From an uncultured Alteromonadales bacterium (lineage in GTDB: Bacteria > Pseudomonadota > Gammaproteobacteria > Pseudomonadales > Cellvibrionaceae): 39,519 nucleotides of DNA. The stretch covers positions 1 through 39,519 of the forward strand of contig CALMJT010000108.1 in the NCBI GenBank assembly GCA_937864365.1, written 5' to 3'. Under the pieces are notes generated by a model that was not told the origin of the DNA, did not search any database, and saw nothing but the letters and a program-made list of their open reading frames with translations. Shown here piece by piece: positions 16,466-26,241 of the stretch; the first letter of the stretch is position 1, and each line of letters opens with the position of its first letter. The position numbers and the translations under genes were made by a program.

Positions 16466-17005
16466 TTAGCCGTTGTTGGATGTAACAATATCGTTATGCA
16501 CGGGAAAGACATTGTTCGAGTAATCAGTCAGATAGTTTTCGAGAGTGATTCGAACCACGGGGAAGGCGAGCTTATCCCAAGGGATTTGGTCGAAATCGAA
16601 CAGTTCAACTTCCAACGATTCTGGCCCCGGACCAAAGTCTTGATTAGCGACCTCGCCTTTATAGAACACATACACTTGGTTTATGTAGGGAACACTAAAA
16701 ACTTGGTACAAAGATGGGTTGCTGATTTTTACACGCGCCTCTTCCCAAGATTCTCGTAATGCTCCTTCTTCTATAGATTCACCGTTTTCCATAAAACCCG
16801 CTGGCAGGGTCCATAGATTCGCGCGCGGCTCGATTGCGCGTTTACACAGTAGGATCTTGTCTTCGAATACGGGTAGACAACCGGTAATAACTTTGGGATT
16901 TTGATAATGAATGGTTTCGCATTCAATGCAGACGTGACGGTTTCTGTCATCGCCTGCAGGAACTTGAATGCTGACTTTGGCGCCACAGTTACTGCAAAAT
17001 TTCAT
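16466..17005 (-). CDS. Nudix hydrolase with N-terminal zinc ribbon
   Basis: The 179-residue protein begins with a four-Cys zinc ribbon (CSNCG...CIECE, residues 4-28), and the Nudix domain follows. Its Nudix box reads G-FMENG-E-SIEEGAL-RE-S-WEE-A, with Ala where the canonical Gly usually stands at the end. This architecture resembles NudC-like and ADP-ribose/NADH pyrophosphatase-like enzymes of gammaproteobacteria, though it lacks the long N-terminal domain of NudC. The substrate is unknown. It is cytoplasmic and stands 79 bases from the DUF3135 gene, in the same direction. Confidence 0.87.
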   Translation of the reverse strand: MKFCSNCGAKVSIQVPAGDDRNRHVCIECETIHYQNPKVITGCLPVFEDKILLCKRAIEPRANLWTLPAGFMENGESIEEGALRESWEEARVKISNPSLYQVFSVPYINQVYVFYKGEVANQDFGPGPESLEVELFDFDQIPWDKLAFPVVRITLENYLTDYSNNVFPVHNDIVTSNNG

Positions 17006-17044
17006 GAAATAAATCCAAAGAAAGGTTTTGCAGTATATCTTAAA

Positions 17045-17386
17045 TTATTGTGCGGCAGCTGTGGTCTCGAATGCTAAAATTTTTGCACTGATTGTTGGGT
17101 TTGTTTCTGCAGGTAAATCGTCTTGGCCCTCATTGAGTACCCGGCGCAGACGATCAAAACTGTCGTGCATCATAGCCGACAGCGTGATACAAGCTTTCAT
17201 CGGCGTACTGCTGGTCTTACGTTTTGCGTCGATTTGGAATTGCAATCCACGTAAGCGACGTTGCATATTTACAGGTGAGTTTTCGATGACAGCGTTAATA
17301 TATTGCTCACGAAGAGCCTCAAACGCTGTTGGATCGTTTTTCGCTAACTCCATTAAGGTGTCGAAATCGGGTAGATCTTTTTGCAT
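17045..17386 (-). CDS. DUF3135 family protein
   Basis: The 113-residue cytoplasmic protein has the DUF3135 signature FDTLMELAKNDPTAFEALREQ at its N-terminus and a helical charged body. The function is unknown. It precedes the Nudix gene in the same direction (39 bases apart), so the two may share a transcript. Confidence 0.85.
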   Translation of the reverse strand: MQKDLPDFDTLMELAKNDPTAFEALREQYINAVIENSPVNMQRRLRGLQFQIDAKRKTSSTPMKACITLSAMMHDSFDRLRRVLNEGQDDLPAETNPTISAKILAFETTAAAQ

Positions 17387-17658
17387 TGCTCGCCTCGCTT
17401 TGTGATTTCCTATACTGGCTTTGTGTCAGTCCTTTGTAAACAAATGCTATAAGAAGCCAGAAGAACTAAACAATTCCTGATACTATCAATCAGAAATTGG
17501 CGACCTAAATAATAATTTCTTATATAGAAAAACGTTTTCGCCATTTTAAAAAGGATTTTTGGCCTCTTGTTATGACGTCTATCATTCATATACAGGTAGT
17601 CATTGATGATTCACTTGATCATCGTTAATTTCTAGGAGTTAGATAACAAATATTTCTT

Positions 17659-18255
17659 ATGCCTAATTTTTTTAAGCAAAATTTGCTTTCTATCGAAAAT
17701 CTGCTTGTTCAGCAAAAAAACATCCGAAATGCTGGTGTTTTGGTCGGATTAGTACCTTTTGGTGACGATTATTCAGTGGTGTTAACTCGACGGGCAAGTC
17801 ATTTGAAGTCTCATGCAGGGGAGGTTGCTTTACCCGGTGGAAAGTGGGAGCCCCAAGACGCCAATTTAATTGCCACAGCGTTGCGCGAAACCCAAGAAGA
17901 AATTGGTTTAGAGCCCAGTGCCGTGGAGCTTATGGGCTGCCTGCCACTTCGAGCGTCGAAATTGGGTGTTAATGTGGTTCCGGTGGTTGGCATCATAGAA
18001 ACGCTGCCGGTGTTGATTCCTAATCAAGACGAGTTGGACGAGGTGTTTTTGGTGCCCTTGAGTTTTTTAAGAGAAGACTTAAGAACACGCACAGATATTT
18101 TTCATCGTGCTGGAAAAGATCACTGGGCGCCAGCTTGGCAGTTTGAGTGCTATGAAATATGGGGCCTTACAGCTCGGATACTGGTGGATTTGATGCAATA
18201 CGGGTTTGACGTTAATTTAACTCGTGAACATCAAGCCCCGGAGCGAACCTACTGA
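17659..18255 (+). CDS. CoA pyrophosphatase-type Nudix hydrolase (NudL-like)
   Basis: The 198-residue enzyme probably cleaves CoA or its derivatives to 4'-phosphopantetheine and 3',5'-ADP. It has the UPF0035/CoA motif LTRRASHLKSHAGEVALPGGK directly followed by a Nudix box (G-x5-E spacing is relaxed; RETQEEIGL is present). It sits divergently from DUF3135 and starts at an ATG with a weak GGAG site farther upstream. E. coli NudL is similar in size. It is cytoplasmic and likely mononuclear in domain. Confidence 0.9.
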   Translation: MPNFFKQNLLSIENLLVQQKNIRNAGVLVGLVPFGDDYSVVLTRRASHLKSHAGEVALPGGKWEPQDANLIATALRETQEEIGLEPSAVELMGCLPLRASKLGVNVVPVVGIIETLPVLIPNQDELDEVFLVPLSFLREDLRTRTDIFHRAGKDHWAPAWQFECYEIWGLTARILVDLMQYGFDVNLTREHQAPERTY

Positions 18256-18385
18256 CTAAGTAACCCTTTTTAAGATCGATGCTGTGTTCGCCGATTTCGC
18301 CAGATAAGCTCTTCAAGCGTGAACAGAGTTTCGATAGTGTGTTATAACTCGGATCGATTCCACAACCTACGCCGTTTGTAAGCAA

Positions 18386-18619
18386 ATGACCTTTAAATCA
18401 TTCAAACCAAGTCAAGATTCATCAGATACTGGTGCCCGAGCTAAGCCAATCAACTCGCCATGTGTTTCTGTTTGTGTATTAAACGATGAAGACGTCTGCG
18501 TTGGCTGTTATCGAACGGGGTCGGAGATTTCGCAGTGGGGAAGAATGGCCGATGACAATAAGTTAGCCGTGCTTGAGCATTGCCGTGAGCGGGCAAAAAA
18601 ACTGAATCCGTTTTTATAG
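18386..18619 (+). CDS. DUF1289 family protein
   Basis: The 77-residue protein carries the family's Cys-rich core SPCVSVCVLNDEDVCVGCYRT followed by a Trp/Glu-rich helix (ISQWGRMADDNKLAVLEHC). The four-Cys pattern suggests metal or iron-sulfur binding, which is inference. It begins 130 bases after the CoA Nudix gene, with a poor ribosome site. Confidence 0.85.
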   Translation: MTFKSFKPSQDSSDTGARAKPINSPCVSVCVLNDEDVCVGCYRTGSEISQWGRMADDNKLAVLEHCRERAKKLNPFL

Positions 18620-18770
18620 GAGCTTCAGTTTTAGGCGCACTTTGCAAATGTCTATGATTGATTCATCCGTAATCTAGCCGGAGGCCGAAAAGTAATTGCG
18701 TGATAGCCAAGTTTTGGTCAAGTTCGATGATTTATGCTTGTTGGATTTGGCTGTGCATCCTTGCTGTGCT

Positions 18771-18804
18771 CAAAGCTCTCATTGATTCAAAGCTCTCATT
18801 GAAT
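18771..18804. repeat. 17-bp tandem duplication
   Basis: The 17-mer CAAAGCTCTCATTGATT is present twice in a row, with only the last two bases of the second copy differing. It lies just before the 3' end of the CNNM gene and has no obvious role. Confidence 0.7.
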
Positions 18805-18811
18805 TGAGGTA

Positions 18812-20098
18812 TTAAATTAGAGGCTTCTTGGATTTGGACTTTTTGACTTTTGCCTTAACAATAACCTTGTCGCTCAGTTCGATGACTTCGAATATATAGC
18901 CATTAAGTTTGAAGCTGATCAACCCGTCGGGGATGGATTGCAGGAATTCAACCGAAAGCCCGTTCAGGGTTTTTGGACCTTCGGTCGGTAATTTCCATCC
19001 CAAATGCTTGTTAATGTCACGAATTGACGTAGAACCATCAATCTCAAACCAGCCTTCGCCTACATCGGTAATTTCTTCGTAAGAGTCTTCGGCTGTATTG
19101 GTGGTAAAGTCGCCAACAATCTCTTCGAGAATGTCTTCTAGAGTTACCAATCCCTGAACTTCACCGTACTCATCGACCACAATTCCCATGCGGCTTTTTT
19201 CTTTTTGGAAGTTTAGAAGCTGATTACTCAGTGGTGTGCCTTCATGCACGAAATAGGGTTTTCTGGTGTAACGGCGTATCGCTGCATGCGTGACCGTGCT
19301 GCCTTCACTGGTAATAATGCGCGATGCATGGCGCAGGTGCAGGGTACCAATAACATTATTGATGTCGCCTTCATACACAGGTAAGCGGGTGTAGTCGGTG
19401 GTGCGAATTATGTTCATCAAGTGATCGATATCGTCATTAAGATCAAGGCCTACTACCTCATTGCGAGGAATCATAATATCTTCGACAACGGTCTTCTCAA
19501 GATCGAGTACGTTAAGCAACATGCCCTGGTGTTGATCAGGGATTAGGTCACCGGCTTCGTCAACTACGGTTCTGAGTTCGTCTGGATGTAACTGATCTTG
19601 TTTTGGAGCCTTGTCGGGGTCAACGCCAAACACGCGGGCTAAAGAGTTGGATAAGAAGTTAACCAACAGCACAATTGGATAAAACAGTTTAAGTAGCGGC
19701 TGTAAAACCCAGCTAAAAGGATAGGCTACGCGCTCAGGGTGCAGTGCGGCGACGGTTTTTGGGGTTACTTCTGCGAAAATTAATACGACGACGGTTAGGA
19801 TTATGTTGGCTACCCAGATATAGCCTTCTCCGTATAAGCGTAAGCAGATCATGGTTGCCAACGCTGCGGTAAAATTATTGACTAAGTTGTTACCAATTAG
19901 GATAACGCCAATTAAACGATCTGGTCGATCGAGTAGGCGGGCAACACGCTTAGCGCCTTTATTACCTTTATTGGCGGCGTGTTTTAGTCGATAGCGGTTG
20001 ATGGACATCATGCCTGTTTCTGAGCTTGAGAAAAAAGCTGAGAGAACAATTAAAAAAGCAAGAATGCCAAAAAGGGTGCTAATGGGTATATCGCTCAA
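18812..20098 (-). CDS. CNNM/CorC-family inner-membrane protein (HlyC/CorC type)
   Basis: The 428-residue protein has the DUF21/CNNM transmembrane domain (residues 1-190; four hydrophobic segments beginning LFGILAFLIVLSAFFSSSETGMMSIN), a CBS-domain pair (about 200-330), and a C-terminal CorC_HlyC domain. Homologues (CorB/YfjD, MpfA) affect Mg2+ or Co2+ handling. It precedes, in transcription direction, nothing close. Its 5' neighbour, the CcsA-like gene, lies upstream in the same direction with a 59-base gap, an arrangement conserved next to ffh in pseudomonads. Confidence 0.9.
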   Translation of the reverse strand: MSDIPISTLFGILAFLIVLSAFFSSSETGMMSINRYRLKHAANKGNKGAKRVARLLDRPDRLIGVILIGNNLVNNFTAALATMICLRLYGEGYIWVANIILTVVVLIFAEVTPKTVAALHPERVAYPFSWVLQPLLKLFYPIVLLVNFLSNSLARVFGVDPDKAPKQDQLHPDELRTVVDEAGDLIPDQHQGMLLNVLDLEKTVVEDIMIPRNEVVGLDLNDDIDHLMNIIRTTDYTRLPVYEGDINNVIGTLHLRHASRIITSEGSTVTHAAIRRYTRKPYFVHEGTPLSNQLLNFQKEKSRMGIVVDEYGEVQGLVTLEDILEEIVGDFTTNTAEDSYEEITDVGEGWFEIDGSTSIRDINKHLGWKLPTEGPKTLNGLSVEFLQSIPDGLISFKLNGYIFEVIELSDKVIVKAKVKKSKSKKPLI

Positions 20099-20157
20099 GC
20101 GGGGAAAACCTGTGTTGATTAGTCAAGAGTGGCAGTGACGATAGTCTCTGTTTACCG

Positions 20158-20967
20158 TTATAAAGTACTTCTATGAAGAATTAATTCGATAACTAATTTA
20201 CTTCCAAAATATGCCACCATTAGTGAGCAAAAGCCCGAGAGGGTCCAGCGAATTGCGCTGTTGCCGCGCCAACCTCTGACGTGTCTGCCCCACAATAACG
20301 TGGCATAAAGCAGCCAGGCAAAGATCGACAAAATAGTTTTGTGCACCAGCGACTGCGCGAACATATCTTCTAAGAAGATAAAACCAGAAACGATCGAGAG
20401 TGTAAGCGTTATTTCACCCGCCCAAACAATATCAAACAGTAAGGTTTCCATGGTTTGGAGCGGAGGTAATAATCGGATTCGACCGGTTGCATGCTTGTTG
20501 CGTAGCTGATGGTTTTGCCATGCCAGTAAAATAGCCTGAAGAGCTGCGATCATCAAAAGGCTATAAGCCAGAACCGACAGCGAAATATGAATAAACAGGC
20601 CGTGTGGAATATTGTTAAACGGTGTAACTGGGCCTTCTGCTAATAAGGCGGCAATAATCACACAGGCTGAAAAAGGGAACAGAAAAACAAATAAATTTAA
20701 TATCGGTAGTCGCAAGCCGCTGACGGCGATTAAAAAATTCACTACGCAGGTGATCAACGACAGGGCGACAAAAAATCCCAGCCGGTAGCCGTCTTCGGCA
20801 AATACCAAGTGATAAATACTTAGGGCATGGGCGATAACGGCAAGACAACAGGCGGTGATTAGCCAAGACTTTTGGACATTCTTAAGTTTTGCAATTTGAA
20901 GTGAGATATATCCGCCAGACACTAAGTAAAGAAACACGGCAGCTATACTGGGGGCGAAGCTTGACAT
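20158..20967 (-). CDS. Cytochrome c assembly (CcsA/YpjD)-like membrane protein
   Basis: The 269-residue protein has about eight membrane helices and the WAGE segment (DIVWAGEITLTLSIVSGFIFLED) in place of the tryptophan-rich haem-handling motif of CcsA/CcmC. This is the YpjD type found beside ffh in gammaproteobacteria. Its exact function is not established. The full WWD motif is missing, so a haem-export role is doubtful. It is divergent from ffh, and the 245-base gap holds both promoters. Confidence 0.85.
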   Translation of the reverse strand: MSSFAPSIAAVFLYLVSGGYISLQIAKLKNVQKSWLITACCLAVIAHALSIYHLVFAEDGYRLGFFVALSLITCVVNFLIAVSGLRLPILNLFVFLFPFSACVIIAALLAEGPVTPFNNIPHGLFIHISLSVLAYSLLMIAALQAILLAWQNHQLRNKHATGRIRLLPPLQTMETLLFDIVWAGEITLTLSIVSGFIFLEDMFAQSLVHKTILSIFAWLLYATLLWGRHVRGWRGNSAIRWTLSGFCSLMVAYFGSKLVIELILHRSTL

Positions 20968-21160
20968 TACAGTTTGTAAATCACTCTCAGACTTGAAAAG
21001 TTCGTCAAAGACGAGAGTGTGTCACAGGAAAGCGGCATTTAGAAGGGACAAAGTTTGTAAATTTCTACAGACATTAGTCCTGTATCTACAAGTGATACGC
21101 ATAACTGAGCAGAAAACGTCTCAAAATCAGGATTAGTCGTGCATTTCCCTAAGCATTGGG

Positions 21161-21166
21161 TATACT
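21161..21166 (+). promoter_or_regulatory. Possible -10 box of the ffh promoter
   Basis: TATACT lies 47 bases before the ffh ATG. No good -35 is found at 17 bases, so this is tentative. Confidence 0.35.
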
Positions 21167-21212
21167 CTGCGGCCAATTTTATTCGTGTAATCATCACAAC
21201 ATACTGCATCTT

Positions 21213-22598
21213 ATGTTTGAAAATCTTTCTGATCGACTCACGCAATCCTTACGCAGCATTACTGGTAAGGCAAAAATTACCGATGACAACATCCAAAAGA
21301 CCTTACGAGAAGTTCGTAAAGCGTTGCTTGAGGCAGATGTTGCGCTGCCGGTAGTTAAAGATTTCGTATCACAGGTTCGCTCTAAGGCTCTTGGTCAGCA
21401 AATCTCCAAGGCGTTGAATCCCGGCCAGCAATTTCTAAAAATTGTTGAGCGCGAACTTGTCTTAACCATGGGCGAGTCCAACGAGACCTTGGATTTGGCC
21501 GCACAACCGCCTGCTGTAATTTTGATGGCGGGTTTACAAGGTGCTGGTAAAACCACTTCTGTTGCCAAGTTGGCGCGTTTTCTTAAAGAACGACAAAAGA
21601 AAAAGGTGTTGGTTGTTTCTGCCGACATCTATCGTCCGGCAGCGATTAAACAGCTGGAGACTCTTGCGGGTGAGGTTGAGGTTGAGTTTTTCCCTTCTAC
21701 TGCTGAAGAGAAACCGGTAACCATCGCACAAAATGCCATTGCTCATGCCAAGCGTCAGTTTTTCGATGTGCTAATCGTCGATACCGCGGGTCGTTTGCAT
21801 ATTGATCAGGCGTTGATGGGTGAAATTAAGGATCTGCACGCCGCAATTAATCCTGTCGAAACCTTGTTCGTGATCGACGCGATGATCGGTCAAGATGCCG
21901 TTAATACCGCAAAAGCATTTAATGATGCCTTACCTTTAACGGGTGTTGTTCTTACCAAGGCCGATGGTGATGCCCGTGGTGGTGCAGCCCTTTCGGTTCG
22001 CCATGTCACCGGCAAGCCCATCAAGTTTTTGGGTGTTGGTGAAAAGGTTGACGCGCTTGAGCCATTTTATCCTGAACGTATTGCTTCTCGTATTTTGGGA
22101 ATGGGTGACGTTATGTCACTTATTGAGCAAGCCGAGCAAAAAGTCGATCGAGAAAAAGCTGAAAAATTGGTTAAAAAAGTCCAAAAGGGTCAGAAATTTG
22201 ATCTTGAGGATTTACGCGATCAACTCCAGCAAATGGCTAACATGGGTGGTATGGCATCCATGCTTGAAAAGCTGCCCGGAATGGGTGGTATGGCCAAGAT
22301 GGCCGAGCAAGCGGATGTCACCAAACAATTCAAACAAATGGAAGCTATTATCGGCTCCATGACCCCAGAAGAGCGCCGTAATCCGGACGTTCTTAATGGT
22401 TCACGTAAACGCCGTATCACCATGGGTTCCGGTACCGACATTCAAGATTTGAACCGTTTGCTCAAGCAACATAAGCAAATGGCGAAAATGATGAAGAAAA
22501 TGAAGGGCGGTGGTATGGCGAAAATGATGCGCGGCATGGGTGGCATGCTTGGCGGTTTACCCGGTGGTGGTGGCCTACCTCCTGGTATGGGTAAATAG
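21213..22598 (+). CDS. ffh: Signal recognition particle protein Ffh
   Basis: The 461-residue SRP GTPase binds 4.5S RNA and hydrophobic signal peptides and delivers ribosomes to FtsY. The N domain is followed by the G domain with GLQGAGKTT (P-loop), DTAGR and TKADGD. The C-terminal M domain is Met/Gly-rich and ends in a long Gly-Met-Gly-rich tail. The frame opens at 21156, but ATG 21213 (MFENLSDRLTQSLRSITGK) is the family start. It is followed by a GC-rich hairpin and the rpsP operon. Confidence 0.97.
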   Translation: MFENLSDRLTQSLRSITGKAKITDDNIQKTLREVRKALLEADVALPVVKDFVSQVRSKALGQQISKALNPGQQFLKIVERELVLTMGESNETLDLAAQPPAVILMAGLQGAGKTTSVAKLARFLKERQKKKVLVVSADIYRPAAIKQLETLAGEVEVEFFPSTAEEKPVTIAQNAIAHAKRQFFDVLIVDTAGRLHIDQALMGEIKDLHAAINPVETLFVIDAMIGQDAVNTAKAFNDALPLTGVVLTKADGDARGGAALSVRHVTGKPIKFLGVGEKVDALEPFYPERIASRILGMGDVMSLIEQAEQKVDREKAEKLVKKVQKGQKFDLEDLRDQLQQMANMGGMASMLEKLPGMGGMAKMAEQADVTKQFKQMEAIIGSMTPEERRNPDVLNGSRKRRITMGSGTDIQDLNRLLKQHKQMAKMMKKMKGGGMAKMMRGMGGMLGGLPGGGGLPPGMGK

Positions 22599-22628
22599 CC
22601 GCAAAACTCTCTGGCTCCTCTATACATT

Positions 22629-22672
22629 GGCGCGCGGTTGAAATATAATCGCGCGCCTTAAATTTTTGGGTA
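22629..22672 (+). terminator. GC-rich hairpin after ffh
   Basis: A perfect 8-bp stem GGCGCGCG/CGCGCGCC with a 13-base AT loop (22629-22657) is followed by TTAAATTTTT. It may end the ffh transcript. A TATAAT sequence within the loop has no partner -35 and may be fortuitous. Confidence 0.5.
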
Positions 22673-22777
22673 AATTCTTACTCAAGAGTTACCTTTCAGA
22701 AGACTATCTTCTATTAGACATAAATGTGTGGCATTGCCGTGAGGCAAAGTCCAGCTTAACAAAAACAGGAATCTTAA

Positions 22778-23035
22778 ATGGTAAGTATTCGTTTGGCTCG
22801 TGGCGGTTCTAAAAAGCGTCCTTTCTATCATGTGACTGTAACTGATTCACGTAACACCCGTGATGGTCGTTTTATCGAACGTTTGGGTTTCTTCAACCCA
22901 GTTGCGCGTGGTCAAGAAGTTCGTTTGCGTATCGACAACGAAAGAGTTGAATACTGGTTAGGTCAAGGCGCTCAAATGTCTGATCGCGTTAGCCAATTGG
23001 TTAAAGAATCTCAAAAAGCAGCAATTGCGGCTTAA
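22778..23035 (+). CDS. rpsP: 30S ribosomal protein S16
   Basis: The 85-residue protein begins [21 protein letters not shown], the universal S16 start, and has the usual short length. It heads the rpsP-rimM-trmD-rplS operon, 21 bases before rimM. The leader contains a small hairpin TTGCC/GGCAA at 22734-22747. Confidence 0.98.
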   Translation: MVSIRLARGGSKKRPFYHVTVTDSRNTRDGRFIERLGFFNPVARGQEVRLRIDNERVEYWLGQGAQMSDRVSQLVKESQKAAIAA

Positions 23036-23056
23036 TTTTTTGAGCGCGCGCTGAGT

Positions 23057-23614
23057 ATGTCTGGTTTGGTTCCGGTTGGCCGTATAGCCGGTGCATTCGG
23101 AATTAAGGGTTGGGTTAAGATTCTGTCTGACACCGAGCCCAGAGAAAATATCTTTCAATACACGCCTTGGTGGTTAAAAACCCGTCATGGTGTAAAGGTC
23201 TTTGAGTGTGATGAGTTTCAAAATCACGGCAAAGGTCTAATTGCTCACATTAAGGGCGTTGATGATCGCGATGCCGCAGAGTTATTGGCTGGTGTTGAGA
23301 TCGCTATTGATCGCGAGCAATTGTCACCGTTAGAAGACGGCGAATACTACTGGAGTCAGTTGATGGGTTTGAGAGTGATAACCCATGTTAATGCTGAAGC
23401 CGGTGACGCCGATTCAGGTTCTTTACAGAGCGTGGATCTAGGGGTGGTAAAAAAACTGATTGAAACTGGTTCTAACGACGTGCTTGTTGTTATGCCAGAT
23501 GCACAAAGTTTTGATGATCGAGAACGGCTGTTACCGTATTTGCCCGGGCAATTTATCTTAGAGATAAACCTTGATGTAGGTACGATTTTGGTTGATTGGG
23601 ACCCAGATTTTTAG
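23057..23614 (+). CDS. rimM: 16S rRNA maturation factor RimM
   Basis: The 185-residue protein has the RimM N-domain (PVGRIAGAFGIKGWVKI) and the PRC-barrel C-domain (the EYYWSQLMGLRV region through LLPYLPGQFILEINL). It assists 30S head maturation by binding S19. It is placed between rpsP and trmD as in most proteobacteria. Confidence 0.96.
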   Translation: MSGLVPVGRIAGAFGIKGWVKILSDTEPRENIFQYTPWWLKTRHGVKVFECDEFQNHGKGLIAHIKGVDDRDAAELLAGVEIAIDREQLSPLEDGEYYWSQLMGLRVITHVNAEAGDADSGSLQSVDLGVVKKLIETGSNDVLVVMPDAQSFDDRERLLPYLPGQFILEINLDVGTILVDWDPDF

Positions 23615-23674
23615 AAGTCCTTGGAAAGAGAGTCGAGTAATCTTGCTCGCAAGATTACCTGCTACGGATTGGTT

Positions 23675-24448
23675 ATGCGAATCGCGGTTGTGACACTATT
23701 TCCAGAGATGTTTAACGCTATTACGCACTACGGTGTTACGTCTCGAGCAATCAAAGATGGCCTTGCGGATTTGCGCTGCTTTAATCCTCGTGATTTTGCG
23801 CAAGATCGCCACAAAACTGTTGATGATCGTCCCTATGGCGGTGGTCCTGGAATGCTCATGAAAGTTGAGCCTTTAGAAAGAGCACTAGAAACGGCTCTCG
23901 ATTGGGCAAGACAAGATGAACAACCCGTAAAGGTTGTTTATATGAGCCCTCAAGGAAAACCATTGGATCAAGGCGATGTTATCAACCTAAGTTCTGTCAG
24001 TAATAATCTTGTATTAATTGCTGGCCGATACGAAGGCATTGACGAGCGGTTCATTGAATCCTACGTCGATAGTGAAATCTCGATTGGCGACTATGTACTA
24101 AGCGGTGGTGAATTACCGGCAATGGTTTTGGCAGATACTTTAATTCGCCAAATTCCAGGAGCGCTGGGTCATAAAGAGTCTGCAAATGAAGATTCTTTTG
24201 CAAATGGCCTGCTGGATTGTCCTCATTACACTCGGCCAGAGTTGTACCAAGGGCAACAAGTTCCGGAAGTCTTATTGTCTGGGGATCACGAGCGTATTAG
24301 AAAGTGGCGCTTAAAACAGTCTTTAATCAGAACCTACGAAAGACGACCAGATTTATTAAAGCAGAGGGAGCTCAGTAAAGAAGAAAATTCTTTGCTGAAA
24401 GAATATCTCTCGCAAGCAAGCGATTTAGATTCGATAAGCAAACCTTAA
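23675..24448 (+). CDS. trmD: tRNA (guanine-N1-)-methyltransferase
   Basis: The enzyme makes m1G37 in tRNAs and prevents frameshifting. The 257-residue protein starts at ATG 23675 ([13 protein letters not shown]). The open frame reaches back to a TTG at 23621, but this is unlikely. The trefoil-knot SAM site ([15 protein letters not shown], then [14 protein letters not shown]) and the C-terminal helical domain are intact. It is followed by rplS after 104 bases. Confidence 0.96.
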   Translation: MRIAVVTLFPEMFNAITHYGVTSRAIKDGLADLRCFNPRDFAQDRHKTVDDRPYGGGPGMLMKVEPLERALETALDWARQDEQPVKVVYMSPQGKPLDQGDVINLSSVSNNLVLIAGRYEGIDERFIESYVDSEISIGDYVLSGGELPAMVLADTLIRQIPGALGHKESANEDSFANGLLDCPHYTRPELYQGQQVPEVLLSGDHERIRKWRLKQSLIRTYERRPDLLKQRELSKEENSLLKEYLSQASDLDSISKP

Positions 24449-24552
24449 GAATATTTTCGCAAAGACTCATCCGCCAGGTCGGTAGTTTTTGATGAGAACT
24501 GAATTGATGGTCTAGCTGAGAAGCTACACCGATAAAGAGTTAGGAGCAAAAA

Positions 24553-24903
24553 ATGACTAACAAAATTATTCAAATGCTAGAAAACGAACAGCTTAAAAAA
24601 GATGTTCCTGAGTTTTCACCGGGTGACACCGTAGTTGTTCAAGTGAAAGTAGTAGAAGGTAGTCGTGAGCGTTTACAGGCTTTCGAAGGCGTTGTAATTG
24701 GTAAGCGTAACCGTGGCTTAAACTCAGCATTCACCGTGCGTAAGATTTCTCACGGCGTTGGCGTTGAGCGTACTTTCCAAACTCACAGCCCATTGGTTGA
24801 TAGCATTAGCCTTAAGCGTCGTGGTGATGTTCGTCAAGCTAAGCTTTACTACTTGCGTAACCTTACTGGTAAGGCTGCTCGAATCAAAGAAAAACTCAAC
24901 TAA
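24553..24903 (+). CDS. rplS: 50S ribosomal protein L19
   Basis: The 116-residue protein has the canonical start and core ([46 protein letters not shown]). It has an AGGAG ribosome site and closes the operon before a strong terminator. Confidence 0.98.
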   Translation: MTNKIIQMLENEQLKKDVPEFSPGDTVVVQVKVVEGSRERLQAFEGVVIGKRNRGLNSAFTVRKISHGVGVERTFQTHSPLVDSISLKRRGDVRQAKLYYLRNLTGKAARIKEKLN

Positions 24904-24922
24904 GTTACAGGTTGATGTTTCT

Positions 24923-24951
24923 AAAAAGCCGACTTTATGTCGGCTTTTTTG
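24923..24951 (+). terminator. Terminator of the rpsP-rplS operon
   Basis: The stem AAAAGCCGAC/GTCGGCTTTT with a 5-base loop ends in a T run, 20 bases after rplS. Confidence 0.88.
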
Positions 24952-25173
24952 TGTCTAAAATTTAAGAAAATAAGTAATTTGAAAAAAAACAATTTTTGCG
25001 GAAAATTTTTGGAACCTCGTTAATAACATGAGTTCCAATAGCTCGAATTATCGATTGTTAATAACCGTAAAAATATATCTATAGTCTTTTACAGGCTTGC
25101 TCATGATAAATAAACACTATGGACGAGGTGCAGCTTGAATTCTCTTAACGTAAAACACAGTCTTGGAGCCCTA

Positions 25174-25974
25174 ATGACACGGTCTATGTCGAGATTAAAA
25201 TTGTATAAAGTATTAGGTGCAACTTTGTCTGCGCTTACCTTTTCATTGGCTGCAATGACTGTTTCTGCTCAAGAGTTAGACACGTCTGTCTCCAAAGAAG
25301 TTGAATCGGTTGTAATTTCCGGCATTAACAAAGCTCGTCCGCAGCTGGTTGTTGAGTCTGTTAAGAAGAGTCCGGTGAATGGACTTTACCAAGCGAAAAT
25401 TGAAAATGGCCCTACGCTTTTCGTAAGTGCTGATGGCCAATACGTGCTTGCAACTGATATGTATCAGGTAGTTGCTGGTGGTTTTGTGAATCTACAAGAA
25501 GTAGAGCGCGAAGAGTATCGTAAAGAGTTGGCTCACCGCCTAGACGAGAATCACGACGATGCGATTGTTTACTCACCAAAAGGTGAAGTAAAAGGGGTGG
25601 TGAACGTATTTACCGATGTTGATTGTGGCTTCTGTCAGCGTTTGCATCAAGAAGTGGCTGAATTGAACGAAATGGGTATCGAACTTCGTTATTTAGCGTA
25701 TCCACGTAGCGGGCTAAACTCAGAGTCATACAATAAAATTGCTTCGGCTTGGTGTGCGGACGATCAGCAAAAAGCAATGAATAAACTGAAAGCTCGTGAA
25801 GAAATTGCTATGAATGTTTGTGAAAACAACCCAGTTGCCGATCACTATGCACTTGGTAATCGCATTGGTGTTCGTGGCACGCCTGCATTGTTGTTAGACG
25901 ATGGTACTTTGCTACCCGGTTACTTACCTGCTAAAGAATTAGCGGCGCGTATTGGTGTTGCTTCTGCTAACTAA
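25174..25974 (+). CDS. dsbC: Periplasmic thiol:disulfide interchange protein DsbC
   Basis: The protein is a disulfide isomerase with an N-terminal signal peptide (hydrophobic VLGATLSALTFSLAAM, cleavage likely after TVSA). A dimerisation domain follows, then a thioredoxin-fold domain with CGFC (usual CGYC) in FTDVDCGFCQRLHQEV and the cis-Pro segment RGTPALLLDDG. Two starts are possible: TTG at 25135 with a GAGGT site, or ATG at 25174 with a GGAG site. I prefer ATG because it leaves a normal signal peptide. It lies in the conserved dsbC-hom-thrC order, with a glycosyltransferase inserted before hom. Confidence 0.93.
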   Translation: MTRSMSRLKLYKVLGATLSALTFSLAAMTVSAQELDTSVSKEVESVVISGINKARPQLVVESVKKSPVNGLYQAKIENGPTLFVSADGQYVLATDMYQVVAGGFVNLQEVEREEYRKELAHRLDENHDDAIVYSPKGEVKGVVNVFTDVDCGFCQRLHQEVAELNEMGIELRYLAYPRSGLNSESYNKIASAWCADDQQKAMNKLKAREEIAMNVCENNPVADHYALGNRIGVRGTPALLLDDGTLLPGYLPAKELAARIGVASAN

Positions 25975-26001
25975 GCCTAGAAAAAGCTGTTATCGTTCTT
26001 C

Positions 26002-26026
26002 AAAAAAGCCCTTTAAGGGCTTTTTT
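26002..26026 (+). terminator. Terminator after dsbC
   Basis: The stem AAAAAGCCCT/AGGGCTTTTT is almost without a loop (TTAA at the centre) and runs into six T bases, 28 bases after the dsbC stop. Confidence 0.85.
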
Positions 26027-26241
26027 GCGTTAAGGCCAGCACGTGCTTTCATTGATCTGGGCTTGTTCTGTTTAAAATTAACGAATCACCCGTTTAATTG
26101 GTCTATTGATTTCCCAGTCTTGACTAATCATGTCGCACTATTTTGTATTCTAAAATACACATTGTCTGATTAAACTGCCTATTGAATACATTGCCACAGC
26201 GAAAGGCTTCTTTAATATCTTGGCGCAAGGAATGATCGACA

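Noticed and set aside
17475-17505. Possible relic of the inverted-repeat element (shared GAAATTGGCGAC)
   Set aside because: Only a 12-base match without the terminal repeats; could be chance.
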